Below are positions 9,234 to 17,842 of a DNA stretch of 64,000 nt, piece by piece. The notes beneath the pieces are model-generated. The model was not told the DNA's origin and did no database searches. It saw only the letters and a program-made list of their open reading frames with translations. Location of the stretch: positions 5,955,501-6,019,500 of the forward strand of contig NZ_JANADR010000001.1 in the NCBI RefSeq assembly GCF_024199925.1, given 5' to 3'. A program made the translations under genes and the position numbers. Within the stretch, counting starts at the first letter, position 1. Each line of letters opens with the position of its first letter. The DNA is from Bradyrhizobium sp. CCGUVB1N3. Lineage in GTDB: Bacteria > Pseudomonadota > Alphaproteobacteria > Rhizobiales > Xanthobacteraceae.

Positions 9234-9716
9234 AAGCCCGATTGGGTTGCAAAAACCTCTTGGAATATCCCGTGGGAACGACTACGTTTCGGTCAAACAT
9301 CGGTGCCGGCCCCGTAGACCTACGGGCGACTGCCGGGCTCTCGAGGCGAGAGCTGCACTGTATTGAAGGTTCCAAGCCGCAGGTTCTGTTAAGCGCGATG
9401 GCCCGTGGAGCTGCGCTGCTTTCCGACCGCAAAGTGAACGAAAGCCTGATATTGCGCTTGAAGATTTACGCAAGAAACCAGGGCTTGTTTCGGCAGGCAG
9501 AATGAATGGGTTCGCCGGCGATAGGCGCTGGCGATGGGGAACGCGTCTTGGTTGAACGCGAAGGTCAGCGACATCGGCAGGGACCTTGGTCGGGACTTGG
9601 GCAGGGATGCGAGCTGCGCGCGGCGCGCGCGCCAAACCTGCGCCGCAGCAATTTTGGTCACTCTCAACAGCAGTAACGCGTACAAACTTTTCAAGGGCTG
9701 GAATTAAAGGCAGGAC
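9234..9716 (+). other. Long non-coding leader before the DUF4167 gene, possible structured RNA
   Basis: A stretch of 483 bases between prmC and the DUF4167 gene with no recognisable gene. It carries two adjacent perfect 7-bp hairpins (9311-9326, CCCGTAG/CTACGGG; 9337-9353, GCTCTCG/CGAGAGC) and a GC-rich hairpin followed by AATTTT at 9613-9655. An 87-codon open frame (9242-9505) runs across the hairpins but has no clear ribosome site or family resemblance. A 5' leader RNA or an independent small RNA are the simplest readings; I do not recognise a known RNA family. Confidence 0.5.
9613..9655 (+). terminator. Attenuator-like hairpin in the DUF4167 leader
   Basis: GCTGCG (9613-9618) pairs with CGCAGC (9644-9649) around a very GC-rich interior, and is followed at once by AATTTT. 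It lies about 60 bases before the DUF4167 start, so it could end a leader or small RNA transcript or act as an attenuator. The T-run is short, so the call is tentative. Confidence 0.4.
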
Positions 9717-10481
9717 ATGAGAAACGGTCAGAATAAGCAGCGGATGCGCAACCGGAATAACAACAACAACAACAACAATAACCGGCGCGGCCAGAACCCG
9801 ATGACCCGGGTTTACGAGTCCAACGGACCCGACATCAAGATCCGCGGCACCGCCTCGCATATCGCCGAGAAATATCTCCAACTCGCGCGCGATGCGCGCT
9901 CTTCCGGCGACCCGGTCGCGGCCGAGAACTACTACCAGCACGCCGAGCATTATTTCCGCCTGATCGCCGCCGCTCAGGAGCAATTCCGCCAGAACCAGCA
10001 GCCGCGCGGCGGTGAAGAAGTCGTCGTCAGCAACGACGACAGCGAAGACGACGGCGAGAGTTTTTCGAACTTCGGCCAGGAGCCCGGCTTCGTCCCACAG
10101 CCCCAGCAGCAGCCCTATGTTCGCGACCGCGACCATCAGCGTGACCACCAGCAGCGTGGCGAGGGCCAGCCCTATCAACGCGACCAGCAGCAGCCGCGCG
10201 AGCATCGCGATCGCGACCACCGTCCGCAGCCGCAGTATCAGGCCCAGCCGCAACCGCAGAACCAGCCGCAGCCGGTGATTGCGGATGCCGGCAGCGTCGA
10301 TCGCCTGCCCTCCTTCATCACCGGCGCGCAGCCGCAGATCAATGGCAGCCAGGGCGGATTCGAAGGCGGCGGTGGCGGCGAACGCTATCCGCGGCGGCGC
10401 CGCCGGCCGCATGGCCCGCGCCCCGACCGCGAGGCAGCGCCGGCCGCCGCATCGAGCGACGATCTCGCGCCCGGCGAGTAA
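9717..10481 (+). CDS. DUF4167 domain-containing protein, Asn/Gln-rich
   Basis: A 254-residue protein. Residues 14-22 are nine consecutive Asn, encoded by AAC/AAT triplets at 9756-9782. The conserved DUF4167 block follows (TRVYESNGPDIKIRGTASHI, then AEKYLQLARDARSSGDPVAA, then ENYYQHAEHYFRLI), then a long low-complexity tail rich in Gln, Arg, Asp and Pro, ending in a GGERYPRRRRRPHGPRP basic patch. The helical domain followed by a disordered basic tail suggests nucleic-acid binding or condensate-like behaviour, but function is unknown. A strong terminator follows. Confidence 0.9.
   Translation: MRNGQNKQRMRNRNNNNNNNNNRRGQNPMTRVYESNGPDIKIRGTASHIAEKYLQLARDARSSGDPVAAENYYQHAEHYFRLIAAAQEQFRQNQQPRGGEEVVVSNDDSEDDGESFSNFGQEPGFVPQPQQQPYVRDRDHQRDHQQRGEGQPYQRDQQQPREHRDRDHRPQPQYQAQPQPQNQPQPVIADAGSVDRLPSFITGAQPQINGSQGGFEGGGGGERYPRRRRRPHGPRPDREAAPAAASSDDLAPGE
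9756..9782 (+). repeat. AAC/AAT triplet run encoding Asn9
   Basis: Nine consecutive Asn codons, seven of them AAC. Changes in copy number by slippage would stay in frame and alter only the length of the Asn tract. Confidence 0.9.
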
Positions 10482-10516
10482 GCCGCAGAGCCCACTTCGA
10501 TTTATCCGACATGAAG

Positions 10517-10542
10517 AACGCCCCGGCCCGCCGGGGCGTTTT
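10517..10542 (+). terminator. Rho-independent terminator after the DUF4167 gene
   Basis: AACGCCCCGG pairs perfectly with CCGGGGCGTT around a CCCG loop, with TT continuing. It lies between convergent genes, and its A/T flanks let it work in both directions, so it may also serve the methyltransferase gene on the minus strand. Confidence 0.88.
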
Positions 10543-10546
10543 GCTG

Positions 10547-11290
10547 TCAGCTCCGCGTCACCGTCGTCGAGGACGGCACCAGCACGGGCTTCAACGAGGG
10601 GATCAGCCGCGCGCGCTCGCGCTTCGCCGGGATCACGCGATAGACCTGCTTGGTCGCCTCCACGATGTGCACGCCGGCAAACGGCAGCGACAGCGCGACA
10701 CCCGCGCGCTCCCACATCAGCGCCGACTTCAACAGCCAGCGGCCGGCATAGGGCGGCATGAACAACGCCTCGCCCCAGGCGGTCGGCGTGAACCAGGTCT
10801 GGCGCAACAGATCGGTGATCTGTGTGCGCGAATATGGCCGGCCGTGGCCGAAAGGCGTGTTCTCGGTGCGCGTCCACACCCCGCGCCGGTTCGGAATCAC
10901 CGCAATCACGCGGCCCGATGGCGCCAGCACCCGCCACACCTCGCGCAGCAGCGCCGCCGGGTCATCGCAGATCTCGAGCGCATGGACGAGCAGGATGCGG
11001 TCGACCGCGGCATCCGGCAGCGGCAGCGATAACTCATCGACCAGCGAGGCCAGCGCGGGCCGGCCCGTCGGCCATTTCAGCACGCCCTGGGCGGCCGGCA
11101 TGAAGGCGATGCAGCGCTCGGCATCCTCGCGGAACAGGCCGAGATAGGGGGTGGGATAGCCGATGCCGAGGACTCGCTGCCCTTCCGCACCCGGCCAGCG
11201 TTCCTTGATCCCGCGATTGATCAATTGGCGCGCCACGATCCCGAGGCGGCGCGAGTAGAAGTCACGCAGATCAATGACATCGATGCTCAT
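10547..11290 (-). CDS. Class I SAM-dependent methyltransferase
   Basis: A 247-residue protein with a Methyltransf_11-like core: the motif-I region reads GQRVLGIGYPTPYLGLFRE, followed by AVDRILLVHALEICDDPAAL, LREVWRVLAPSGRVIAVIPN and a GHGRPYSRTQI segment. The glycine motif is looser than in a standard GxGxG. Proteins of this type sit next to gloB in many alphaproteobacteria. The substrate is unknown. It is divergent from gloB over about 108 bases. Confidence 0.88.
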   Translation of the reverse strand: MSIDVIDLRDFYSRRLGIVARQLINRGIKERWPGAEGQRVLGIGYPTPYLGLFREDAERCIAFMPAAQGVLKWPTGRPALASLVDELSLPLPDAAVDRILLVHALEICDDPAALLREVWRVLAPSGRVIAVIPNRRGVWTRTENTPFGHGRPYSRTQITDLLRQTWFTPTAWGEALFMPPYAGRWLLKSALMWERAGVALSLPFAGVHIVEATKQVYRVIPAKRERARLIPSLKPVLVPSSTTVTRS

Positions 11291-11398
11291 GACCGCAATG
11301 TAACATGCGCCCGGCGGCCCGGGCGCGCGGAATATTGCATTGCCTGCGCAACGTTAACGCCATATCTGTTTGCCGGGGCTGAGCGCGATGGAGATGTC

Positions 11399-12166
11399 AT
11401 GGCCGCCGAAATTCGTACTTTCACCTGTTTAAACGACAATTTCGGTTATCTGATCCACGATACGGAAACCAAGGCAACCGCCTCGATCGACGCGCCGGAA
11501 GCCGGGCCGATCCTGAAGGCGCTGGAGCGCGAGGGCTGGACGCTCACCGACATCCTGATCACCCATCACCATGGCGACCATGTCGGCGGCGTCGCCGAGC
11601 TCAAGCAGAAATATAACTGCCGTGTCGTCGCGCCGCACGACAAGACGACGAAAATCGCCAATGTCGATCTGCGCGTCGTCAACGCCGATGTCATCAAGGT
11701 CGGCAGCCTGCTCGCGCGCGTGCTGGAGACGCCCGGTCATACGCTTGACCATATCTCCTACGTGTTCGACGCGGAGAAGACGGTGTTCGCCGCCGACACG
11801 CTGTTCTCGATCGGCTGCGGCCGCGTGTTCGAGGGCAACTACCCGATGATGTGGGATTCGCTTCTGAAGCTGCGGGCGCTGCCCGATGACTTCAAGCTCT
11901 ATTGCGGCCACGAATATACCGCCTCCAACGTCAAGTTCGCGCTCACCATCGAGCCTGACAATCCAGCGCTGCAGGCCCGCGCGGCGGAGGTGACCAGGCT
12001 CCGCGCCGAGAACAAGCCCACGATCCCCTCACTGCTTGGTGATGAGAAGCGAGCAAATGTGTTCCTGCGCGCCGATGACCCCTCGGTTGCAGCCAAGCTA
12101 CACATGAAGGGCGCCGATGGCGCCATCGTGTTCGGCGAATTGCGCGAACGCAAGAACAAGTCCTGA
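11399..12166 (+). CDS. gloB: Hydroxyacylglutathione hydrolase (glyoxalase II)
   Basis: A 255-residue metallo-beta-lactamase-fold enzyme that hydrolyses S-lactoylglutathione to lactate and glutathione in methylglyoxal detoxification. The metal motif HHHGDHVGG is present, as are further ligands in ETPGHTLDHISYVF and YCGHEYTASNVKFA. The frame is open upstream, but the Met at 11399 gives the normal family length and the usual start (MAAEIRTFTCLNDNFGYLIH). Confidence 0.95.
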   Translation: MAAEIRTFTCLNDNFGYLIHDTETKATASIDAPEAGPILKALEREGWTLTDILITHHHGDHVGGVAELKQKYNCRVVAPHDKTTKIANVDLRVVNADVIKVGSLLARVLETPGHTLDHISYVFDAEKTVFAADTLFSIGCGRVFEGNYPMMWDSLLKLRALPDDFKLYCGHEYTASNVKFALTIEPDNPALQARAAEVTRLRAENKPTIPSLLGDEKRANVFLRADDPSVAAKLHMKGADGAIVFGELRERKNKS

Positions 12167-12176
12167 CGGGGGAGTA

Positions 12177-12599
12177 ATGCCGACCGCTGCCGAGATCATC
12201 GCGCGTCTTGAACTGCGACCCCATCCCGAAGGCGGACATTACCGCGAGACGTTTCGCGATCAGAGCACGGACACCAACGGGCGGTCGCGCTCAACCCTGA
12301 TCTATTTCCTGCTCGCCCGCGGCGAGCGCTCGCACTGGCATCGCATCGATGCGGTAGAGACCTGGCACTACTATGCCGGAAGCCCGTTGACGCTACGCAT
12401 CGCGCATGAGGGCTGCACGCAGCACGAGGTACGTCTCGGCACGGACCTCTTGGGCGGCGAGCGGCCGCAAGCGATCGTGCCGGCGCATGCCTGGCAGATG
12501 GCCGAGACATCGGGCGAATGGACACTGGTCGGCTGCACAGTGGCGCCGGCCTTCGAGTTCGCGAAATTCGAGCTCGCGCCGAAGGGCTGGGAGCCTTAA
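12177..12599 (+). CDS. DUF985 (cupin_5) domain protein
   Basis: A 140-residue cupin-fold protein starting MPTAAEIIARLELRPHPEGG, with HPEGGHYRETFR, STLIYFLLARGERSHWHRID and a final GWTLVGCTVAPAFEFAKFE-like block (here GEWTLVGCTVAPAFEFAKFE). These match DUF985, whose members resemble sugar-binding or epimerase-like cupins but lack a settled activity. The ATG at 12177 is preceded by GGGGGAG, a convincing ribosome site, 10 bases after the gloB stop, so it is co-transcribed with gloB. Confidence 0.88.
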   Translation: MPTAAEIIARLELRPHPEGGHYRETFRDQSTDTNGRSRSTLIYFLLARGERSHWHRIDAVETWHYYAGSPLTLRIAHEGCTQHEVRLGTDLLGGERPQAIVPAHAWQMAETSGEWTLVGCTVAPAFEFAKFELAPKGWEP

Positions 12600-12672
12600 A
12601 GGCAATCGGAAATCGGGTGGGAACCGCGGGTCGCACGCCCTATCACGCCGCTCCTCACAACAGGAGCGACGG

Positions 12673-13359
12673 ATGCACGGCACTTTCGACACTTCACACA
12701 TTCAGATCGAACCGGCCATTCTCTATTTCGGGACGCCGGTCGTCCTGGTCGGCACGACCAATGCGGACGGGTCCCACAATCTCGCGCCGATGTCCTCGGC
12801 TTGGTGGGTGGGCTGGCGCTGCATGCTCGGGCTCGCGCGGGAATCGCAGACGACCGCCAACATGATTCGTACCGGAGAGTGCGTGCTCAATCTGCCGTCC
12901 GCCGATCTCGTCGGTGCCGTCGATCGTCTGGCGCGGACCACCGGCTCTAATCCGGTGCCGCCAGGAAAGGCCTGGCGCGGCTACCGCTACGTGCGAGACA
13001 AGTTCGGCGTCAGCGGATTGACCGCGTTGGCGGCGGAGACGGTCGGCGCGCCGCGCGCCGCGGAATGTCCGGTGCAGATGGAGGCCAAGCTCGCGCACGT
13101 CCACGACATGGCGCAGGACGACGCCATCTTTCGCGGCCATCTGACCGCGATCGAGATGCGCATCACGCGCGTGCATGCGCATCCCGCCATCATGATGGCG
13201 GACGAAAATAACCGCATCGATCCCGACAAATGGCGGCCGCTGATCATGAGCTTCCAGCAGTTTTACGGCCTGACGCCGGAGCGGCTGCAGCGCTCCGAGC
13301 TCGGACAGATTCCGGAAGCGATGTATCGGCCGCCGGGCTGGCGGCCTAGCGCGGCCTGA
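12673..13359 (+). CDS. Flavin reductase-like FMN-binding split-barrel protein
   Basis: A 228-residue protein beginning MHGTFDTSHIQIEPAILYFG. The segment VVLVGTTNADGSHNLAPMSS with the later TTANMIRTGECVLNLPSADL is typical of the flavin reductase-like domain (FMN-binding split barrel). It probably binds FMN; reductase or other oxidoreductase activity is not proven. The start at 12673 follows CAGGAGCGACGG, a good ribosome site. The 3' end overlaps the end of the convergent DMT gene by 14 bases. Confidence 0.85.
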   Translation: MHGTFDTSHIQIEPAILYFGTPVVLVGTTNADGSHNLAPMSSAWWVGWRCMLGLARESQTTANMIRTGECVLNLPSADLVGAVDRLARTTGSNPVPPGKAWRGYRYVRDKFGVSGLTALAAETVGAPRAAECPVQMEAKLAHVHDMAQDDAIFRGHLTAIEMRITRVHAHPAIMMADENNRIDPDKWRPLIMSFQQFYGLTPERLQRSELGQIPEAMYRPPGWRPSAA

Positions 13360-14227
13360 TCGGCTTCCACAACACCAGGTCCTTCGCCGCGATCAGGCCG
13401 CCGCCGGCGATCAGGATCGCGGCGATCGCGATGTTGGCGCTGGCTTTGGCAAAGCCCGCGGCGATGAGGAATGCCGTCGAGAGCAGCGGCGTCGCGTAGG
13501 ATGCCGCGCCCAGCACGCGGATGTCGCCGCGCTTCATGCCGATGTCCCAGGCGTAGAACGCAGCGCCCACCGGACCGACGCCCAAGCCGATCACCGCGAG
13601 CCATTGCAGCGTGGTCTCCGGCCACACAGTCGTTTCGAGCACGACGTGCATCAATGCCGCGAGCACCGCGGTAACCAGGCAGAAGCCCGCGACCGCATCG
13701 GTCGGCACCGCTTTCAGCCGGCGCGACAGCACCGAATAGGTCGCCCACACGAAGGCGGCGATGAAGGCTGCAATCAGCCCCGGCAACTGGCCCGGCGCGA
13801 AGCCGGACGTGTTGCCTGCGAACAGAAGCACTGTGCCGACGAGGCCGAGCACGGCGCCGACGACGTGATGCACCGCGAGACGCTCGCCCGGCAAAAAGGA
13901 GGAGAACAGCACGATCAGCAGCGGCCAGAGATAATTGAGCAGACCCGCTTCGGCCGGCGGTGCGAAGCGCAACGCGAGGAAATAGAGCGCGTGATAGCCG
14001 AACAGGCCGCCGACCCCGACCACCCACACCGCACCCGGCTGGCGCAGGCTTAGCGCCGCTTCGCTGCGGCCGATCCAGGTCAGGAGACCGACGAGGCCGC
14101 CGATCACGAACGTCATCGCAGCGAGTTGGAATGCGGGGATCTTGCCGGTCGCGACCGTCATCACCGCAAGCAGGGACCACATCAGGATCGCGGTCAATCC
14201 GATCAGCGTCGCGGTGCGGGGAGTCAT
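13346..14227 (-). CDS. DMT superfamily (EamA) transporter, YddG-like
   Basis: A 293-residue inner membrane carrier with about ten transmembrane helices in two EamA repeats. The N-terminus (MTPRTATLIGLTAILMWSLL) resembles the aromatic amino acid exporter YddG, so aromatic or other amino acid efflux is a reasonable guess. The frame extends upstream to 14359, but those codons translate a palindromic repeat, so the Met at 14227 is chosen. The last 14 bases overlap the flavin reductase gene on the other strand. Confidence 0.88.
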   Translation of the reverse strand: MTPRTATLIGLTAILMWSLLAVMTVATGKIPAFQLAAMTFVIGGLVGLLTWIGRSEAALSLRQPGAVWVVGVGGLFGYHALYFLALRFAPPAEAGLLNYLWPLLIVLFSSFLPGERLAVHHVVGAVLGLVGTVLLFAGNTSGFAPGQLPGLIAAFIAAFVWATYSVLSRRLKAVPTDAVAGFCLVTAVLAALMHVVLETTVWPETTLQWLAVIGLGVGPVGAAFYAWDIGMKRGDIRVLGAASYATPLLSTAFLIAAGFAKASANIAIAAILIAGGGLIAAKDLVLWKPIRPR

Positions 14228-14241
14228 CAGAGAGGATACCT

Positions 14242-14323
14242 CGTCATTCCGGGGCGGCTCGAAGAGCCGAACCCGGAATCTCGAGATTCCGGGTTCGCCG
14301 CTTTCGTGGCGCCCCGGAATGAC
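14242..14323. repeat. Palindromic repeat family B, copy 1
   Basis: An 82-base imperfect palindrome with ends CGTCATTCCGGGGC and GCCCCGGAATGAC around an inner palindrome ACCCGGAATCTCGAGATTCC. It sits between the DMT gene and phaB. A further small inverted repeat, GCCCGGG/CCCGGGC, follows at about 14338-14356. Confidence 0.85.
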
Positions 14324-14398
14324 AGTGCATGGGCAGATGCCCGGGACAAGCCCGGGCATGACGATGTCACCGATATGATCGGGCGTGATGCTCGCGCA

Positions 14399-15124
14399 TC
14401 ACACCATGTACTGGCCGCCGTTGACCGACAGTGTCGAGCCGGTGATTGCGCCGGCCTCATCCGCTGCGAGGAACACCACCGCGCGGGCGATCTCCTCGGG
14501 CTCGCCCAGGCGGCCGATCGGGATCAGCGGCAGGATCGCCTTCTCCAGCACGTCTTTCGGCACCGCCTGCACCATTTCGGTGTTGATGTAGCCCGGGCAG
14601 ATCGCGTTGACGGTGACTCCGCCCTTGGCATTCTCCAGCGCGAGCGCCTTGGTGAAGCCGATCTCGCCGGCCTTTGCGGCGGAATAGTTCACCTGGCCGA
14701 ACTGGCCCTTCTGGCCGTTGATCGAGGAGATGTTGATGATGCGGCCGAACTTGCGCGCGCGCATGCCCTCGATCACCTGGCGCGACATGTTGAACAGCGA
14801 GCCCAGATTGGTGCCGATCACGGCGTTCCATTGCTCGACGCTCATCTTGTGGAAGGCACCGTCCTTGGTGATGCCGGCATTGTTGACGAGCACATCGACC
14901 GGGCCGACCTCGGCCTCGACCTTCTTCACGCCCTCGGCGCAGCCGTCGAAGGAACTGACGTCCCATTTGTAGACGTTGATGCCGGTCTCGGCCTTGAACT
15001 TCTCCGCCGCCGCGTCATTGCCGGCGTAGCTTGCCGCGACCTTGTAGCCGGCCGCCTTCAGCGCCTTGCTGATCGCAGCACCGATGCCTCGCGTACCACC
15101 CGTGACCAATGCAACACGTGCCAT
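14399..15124 (-). CDS. phaB: Acetoacetyl-CoA reductase
   Basis: A 241-residue short-chain dehydrogenase that reduces acetoacetyl-CoA to (R)-3-hydroxybutyryl-CoA with NADPH, the second step of polyhydroxybutyrate synthesis. The nucleotide motif TGGTRGIG is near the N-terminus, then NNAGITKD, SSINGQKGQFGQVNYSAAKA (Ser, Tyr and Lys of the catalytic set) and a C-terminal GSTLSVNGGQYMV typical of PhbB. It lies downstream of phaA with an intergenic hairpin between them. Confidence 0.96.
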   Translation of the reverse strand: MARVALVTGGTRGIGAAISKALKAAGYKVAASYAGNDAAAEKFKAETGINVYKWDVSSFDGCAEGVKKVEAEVGPVDVLVNNAGITKDGAFHKMSVEQWNAVIGTNLGSLFNMSRQVIEGMRARKFGRIINISSINGQKGQFGQVNYSAAKAGEIGFTKALALENAKGGVTVNAICPGYINTEMVQAVPKDVLEKAILPLIPIGRLGEPEEIARAVVFLAADEAGAITGSTLSVNGGQYMV

Positions 15125-15224
15125 ATTGTATTCCTTCCCTCGACGTTTCCTTGGGCGCTTCTAGAGATTTTAGTGATCGTTTTTACTGACGGATTATGCG
15201 GGTGGATTGACGGACATCAAGAAC

Positions 15225-15252
15225 AAAACGCCCGGCGGTGAGCCGGGCGCTT
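15225..15252 (-). terminator. Hairpin between phaA and phaB
   Basis: On the minus strand, CGCCCGGC and GCCGGGCG form an 8-bp stem around TCACC, followed by TTTTG. It lies after the phaA stop and about 100 bases before the phaB start, so it may end most phaA transcripts or lower phaB expression. Confidence 0.75.
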
Positions 15253-15310
15253 GTCTTTAGTCGAGGCTTACGCGGTTGCGAAGAATATTTGAGTTGCAAC
15301 CGCTGCCTTT

Positions 15311-16489
<1,179 letters not shown>

Positions 16490-16805
16490 GGGGCATCTCC
16501 TGGGGCTTGAGGTTCTTGTAAGAAGGGCAGGCGTACCGTCGAAATGGGCTCGCCAGTCTCGCTTGGCATCCTGTTAACGTCGTTGCGGCATGTCAATCGG
16601 CTGGACGCCAGATTCATGCCGCAGCGCATTCAAAATAGCGCATCTGGCGCTTTCGCAAGCAAGTTTTTGCTCTGCAATTAACCGTGGCGCACAAAACGGT
16701 AGCGTGAGCCCTTTGAAAATGCTTATTTTGTTGCGTTGCGTACTCTTCCCGCCCTGCGGCATAATCCGCCGGGTTCCCGTTCTCAGCGTTTGCAAGTGAG
16801 AGCCC
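16490..16805. promoter_or_regulatory. phaA/phaR divergent promoter region with repeated TGCGGCAT
   Basis: A stretch of 316 bases between the divergent phaA and phaR genes, with an AT-rich middle (about 16640-16740). A perfect 9-bp inverted repeat, TGCGGCATG/CATGCCGCA, spans 16584-16623 with a 22-base gap, and TGCGGCAT occurs again at 16755-16762, close to phaR. PhaR proteins repress their own gene and PHB genes, so these are candidate operators; that link is inference. Confidence 0.55.
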
Positions 16806-17396
16806 ATGGCGAAATCAGACCAACCCACCACCATCAAAAAATACGCGAACCGCCGGCTCTACAATACCGGAACGAGCACCTATGTGACGCTGGAAGATCT
16901 CGCCGCCATGGTGAAGGAAGGCGAGGATTTCCTGGTTTATGACGCCAAGACCGGCGACGACATTACCCGCTCGGTGCTCGCCCAGATCATCTTCGAGCAG
17001 GAGAACAAGGCCGGCCAGAACCTCTTGCCCACCACCTTCCTGCGCCAGCTGATCCGCTTCTACGGCGACAGCATGCAGATGGTGGTGCCGAAATATCTGG
17101 AGCAGTCGCTCGCGACGCTGACCCAAGAGCAGGAGAAATTCCGCAAGCAGATCGCCAACACCCTGTCCGGCACGCCCTTTGCGCCGCTGGAGGAGCAGGT
17201 CCGCCGCAACATGGAGCTGTTCCAGCAGACCTTCTCGATGTTCAAGCCGTTCGCGACCCCACAGCGCCCCGCGACGCCGGAGCCCGAGCCGGACGCGGGC
17301 GGCGAGGCGCCGAAGAGCGACAACATCGACGAACTGCGTCAGCAGATGAAGGACATGCAGGAGCGCCTCGAGCGGATGTCGAAGAAGGAGGAGTAG
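16806..17396 (+). CDS. phaR: Polyhydroxyalkanoate synthesis repressor PhaR
   Basis: A 196-residue regulator with the family's conserved N-terminal DNA-binding region (TIKKYANRRLYNTGTSTYVT, LEDLAAMVKEGEDFLVYDAK, TGDDITRSVLAQIIFEQEN) and two PHB accumulation regulatory repeats. The C-terminus is a coiled-coil-like helix (ELRQQMKDMQERLERMSKKE). Known members bind PHB granules and DNA, coupling phasin and PHB gene expression to stored polymer. Its position next to phaA/phaB supports this role. Confidence 0.96.
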   Translation: MAKSDQPTTIKKYANRRLYNTGTSTYVTLEDLAAMVKEGEDFLVYDAKTGDDITRSVLAQIIFEQENKAGQNLLPTTFLRQLIRFYGDSMQMVVPKYLEQSLATLTQEQEKFRKQIANTLSGTPFAPLEEQVRRNMELFQQTFSMFKPFATPQRPATPEPEPDAGGEAPKSDNIDELRQQMKDMQERLERMSKKEE

Positions 17397-17842
17397 GCTC
17401 CTCCACCCCCTCACCTGCCAGCCCATGGGCTGTCCCTGCGTCGTTATCGTATCGAACATTTCAACGCACACCGCTGTCATGCCCCGCGCGAAAGCGGGGC
17501 ATCCAGTACGCGGTGGCTTCTCCGTATTCGTCGCCGCCTCTGGAATACTGCATCGCCCGCTCCAATGCGCAGTTGCGCACAAGGCGGGCGATGACGCCGA
17601 TTGTGTGGGACGCACGTACCACAAGCACGCCATTGCGAGCGCAGCCAGCTCGCATTTCAAAAGGCTCCGGCAACCTGCCGTTGGCGCGACGTCATTTGCC
17701 TGACGATCAGTTGCAGAATCCGCACCGGCCGTCACGGTCCGTAAACTAAGGCGCTTAAGACAATCTTCCCGGATGACCGCTTAAGCTCCGCCTCGCCGAT
17801 TACGCCCGTTCATTGTCCCGCTCCTGACCAAGCGCCTTGCCG
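17397..17842. other. Intergenic region with a family C repeat
   Basis: A stretch of 446 bases between phaR and the GGDEF/EAL gene. It contains the palindrome CAGCCCATGGGCTG at 17419-17432 and the 121-base repeat at 17475-17595. Short open frames here translate the repeat. The last 240 bases show no feature that I can name beyond the upstream region of the next gene. Confidence 0.7.
17475..17595 (+). repeat. Repeat family C, copy 1
   Basis: A repeat of about 120 bases that begins TGTCATGCCCCGC and ends GGCGGGCGATGAC, with the internal segments GGCTTCTCCGTATTCGT and CGCCTCTGGAATACTG. A second copy with the same order and orientation is at 63670-63787. It is not a simple hairpin: a short palindrome near the left end is followed by non-palindromic sequence and then a second short palindrome at the right end. 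Confidence 0.85.

Noticed and set aside
9242..9505. An 87-codon plus-strand frame after prmC
   Set aside because: There is no family resemblance and no clear ribosome site, and it runs through two perfect hairpins. It is treated as a non-coding leader, though not excluded.
14228..14359. N-terminal extension of the YddG-like DMT transporter
   Set aside because: It translates a family B palindrome. The Met at 14227 gives the standard N-terminus.
17425..17703. A 92-codon frame after phaR
   Set aside because: Most of it is a translation of repeat family C, and the second copy of the repeat is not in a matching gene.
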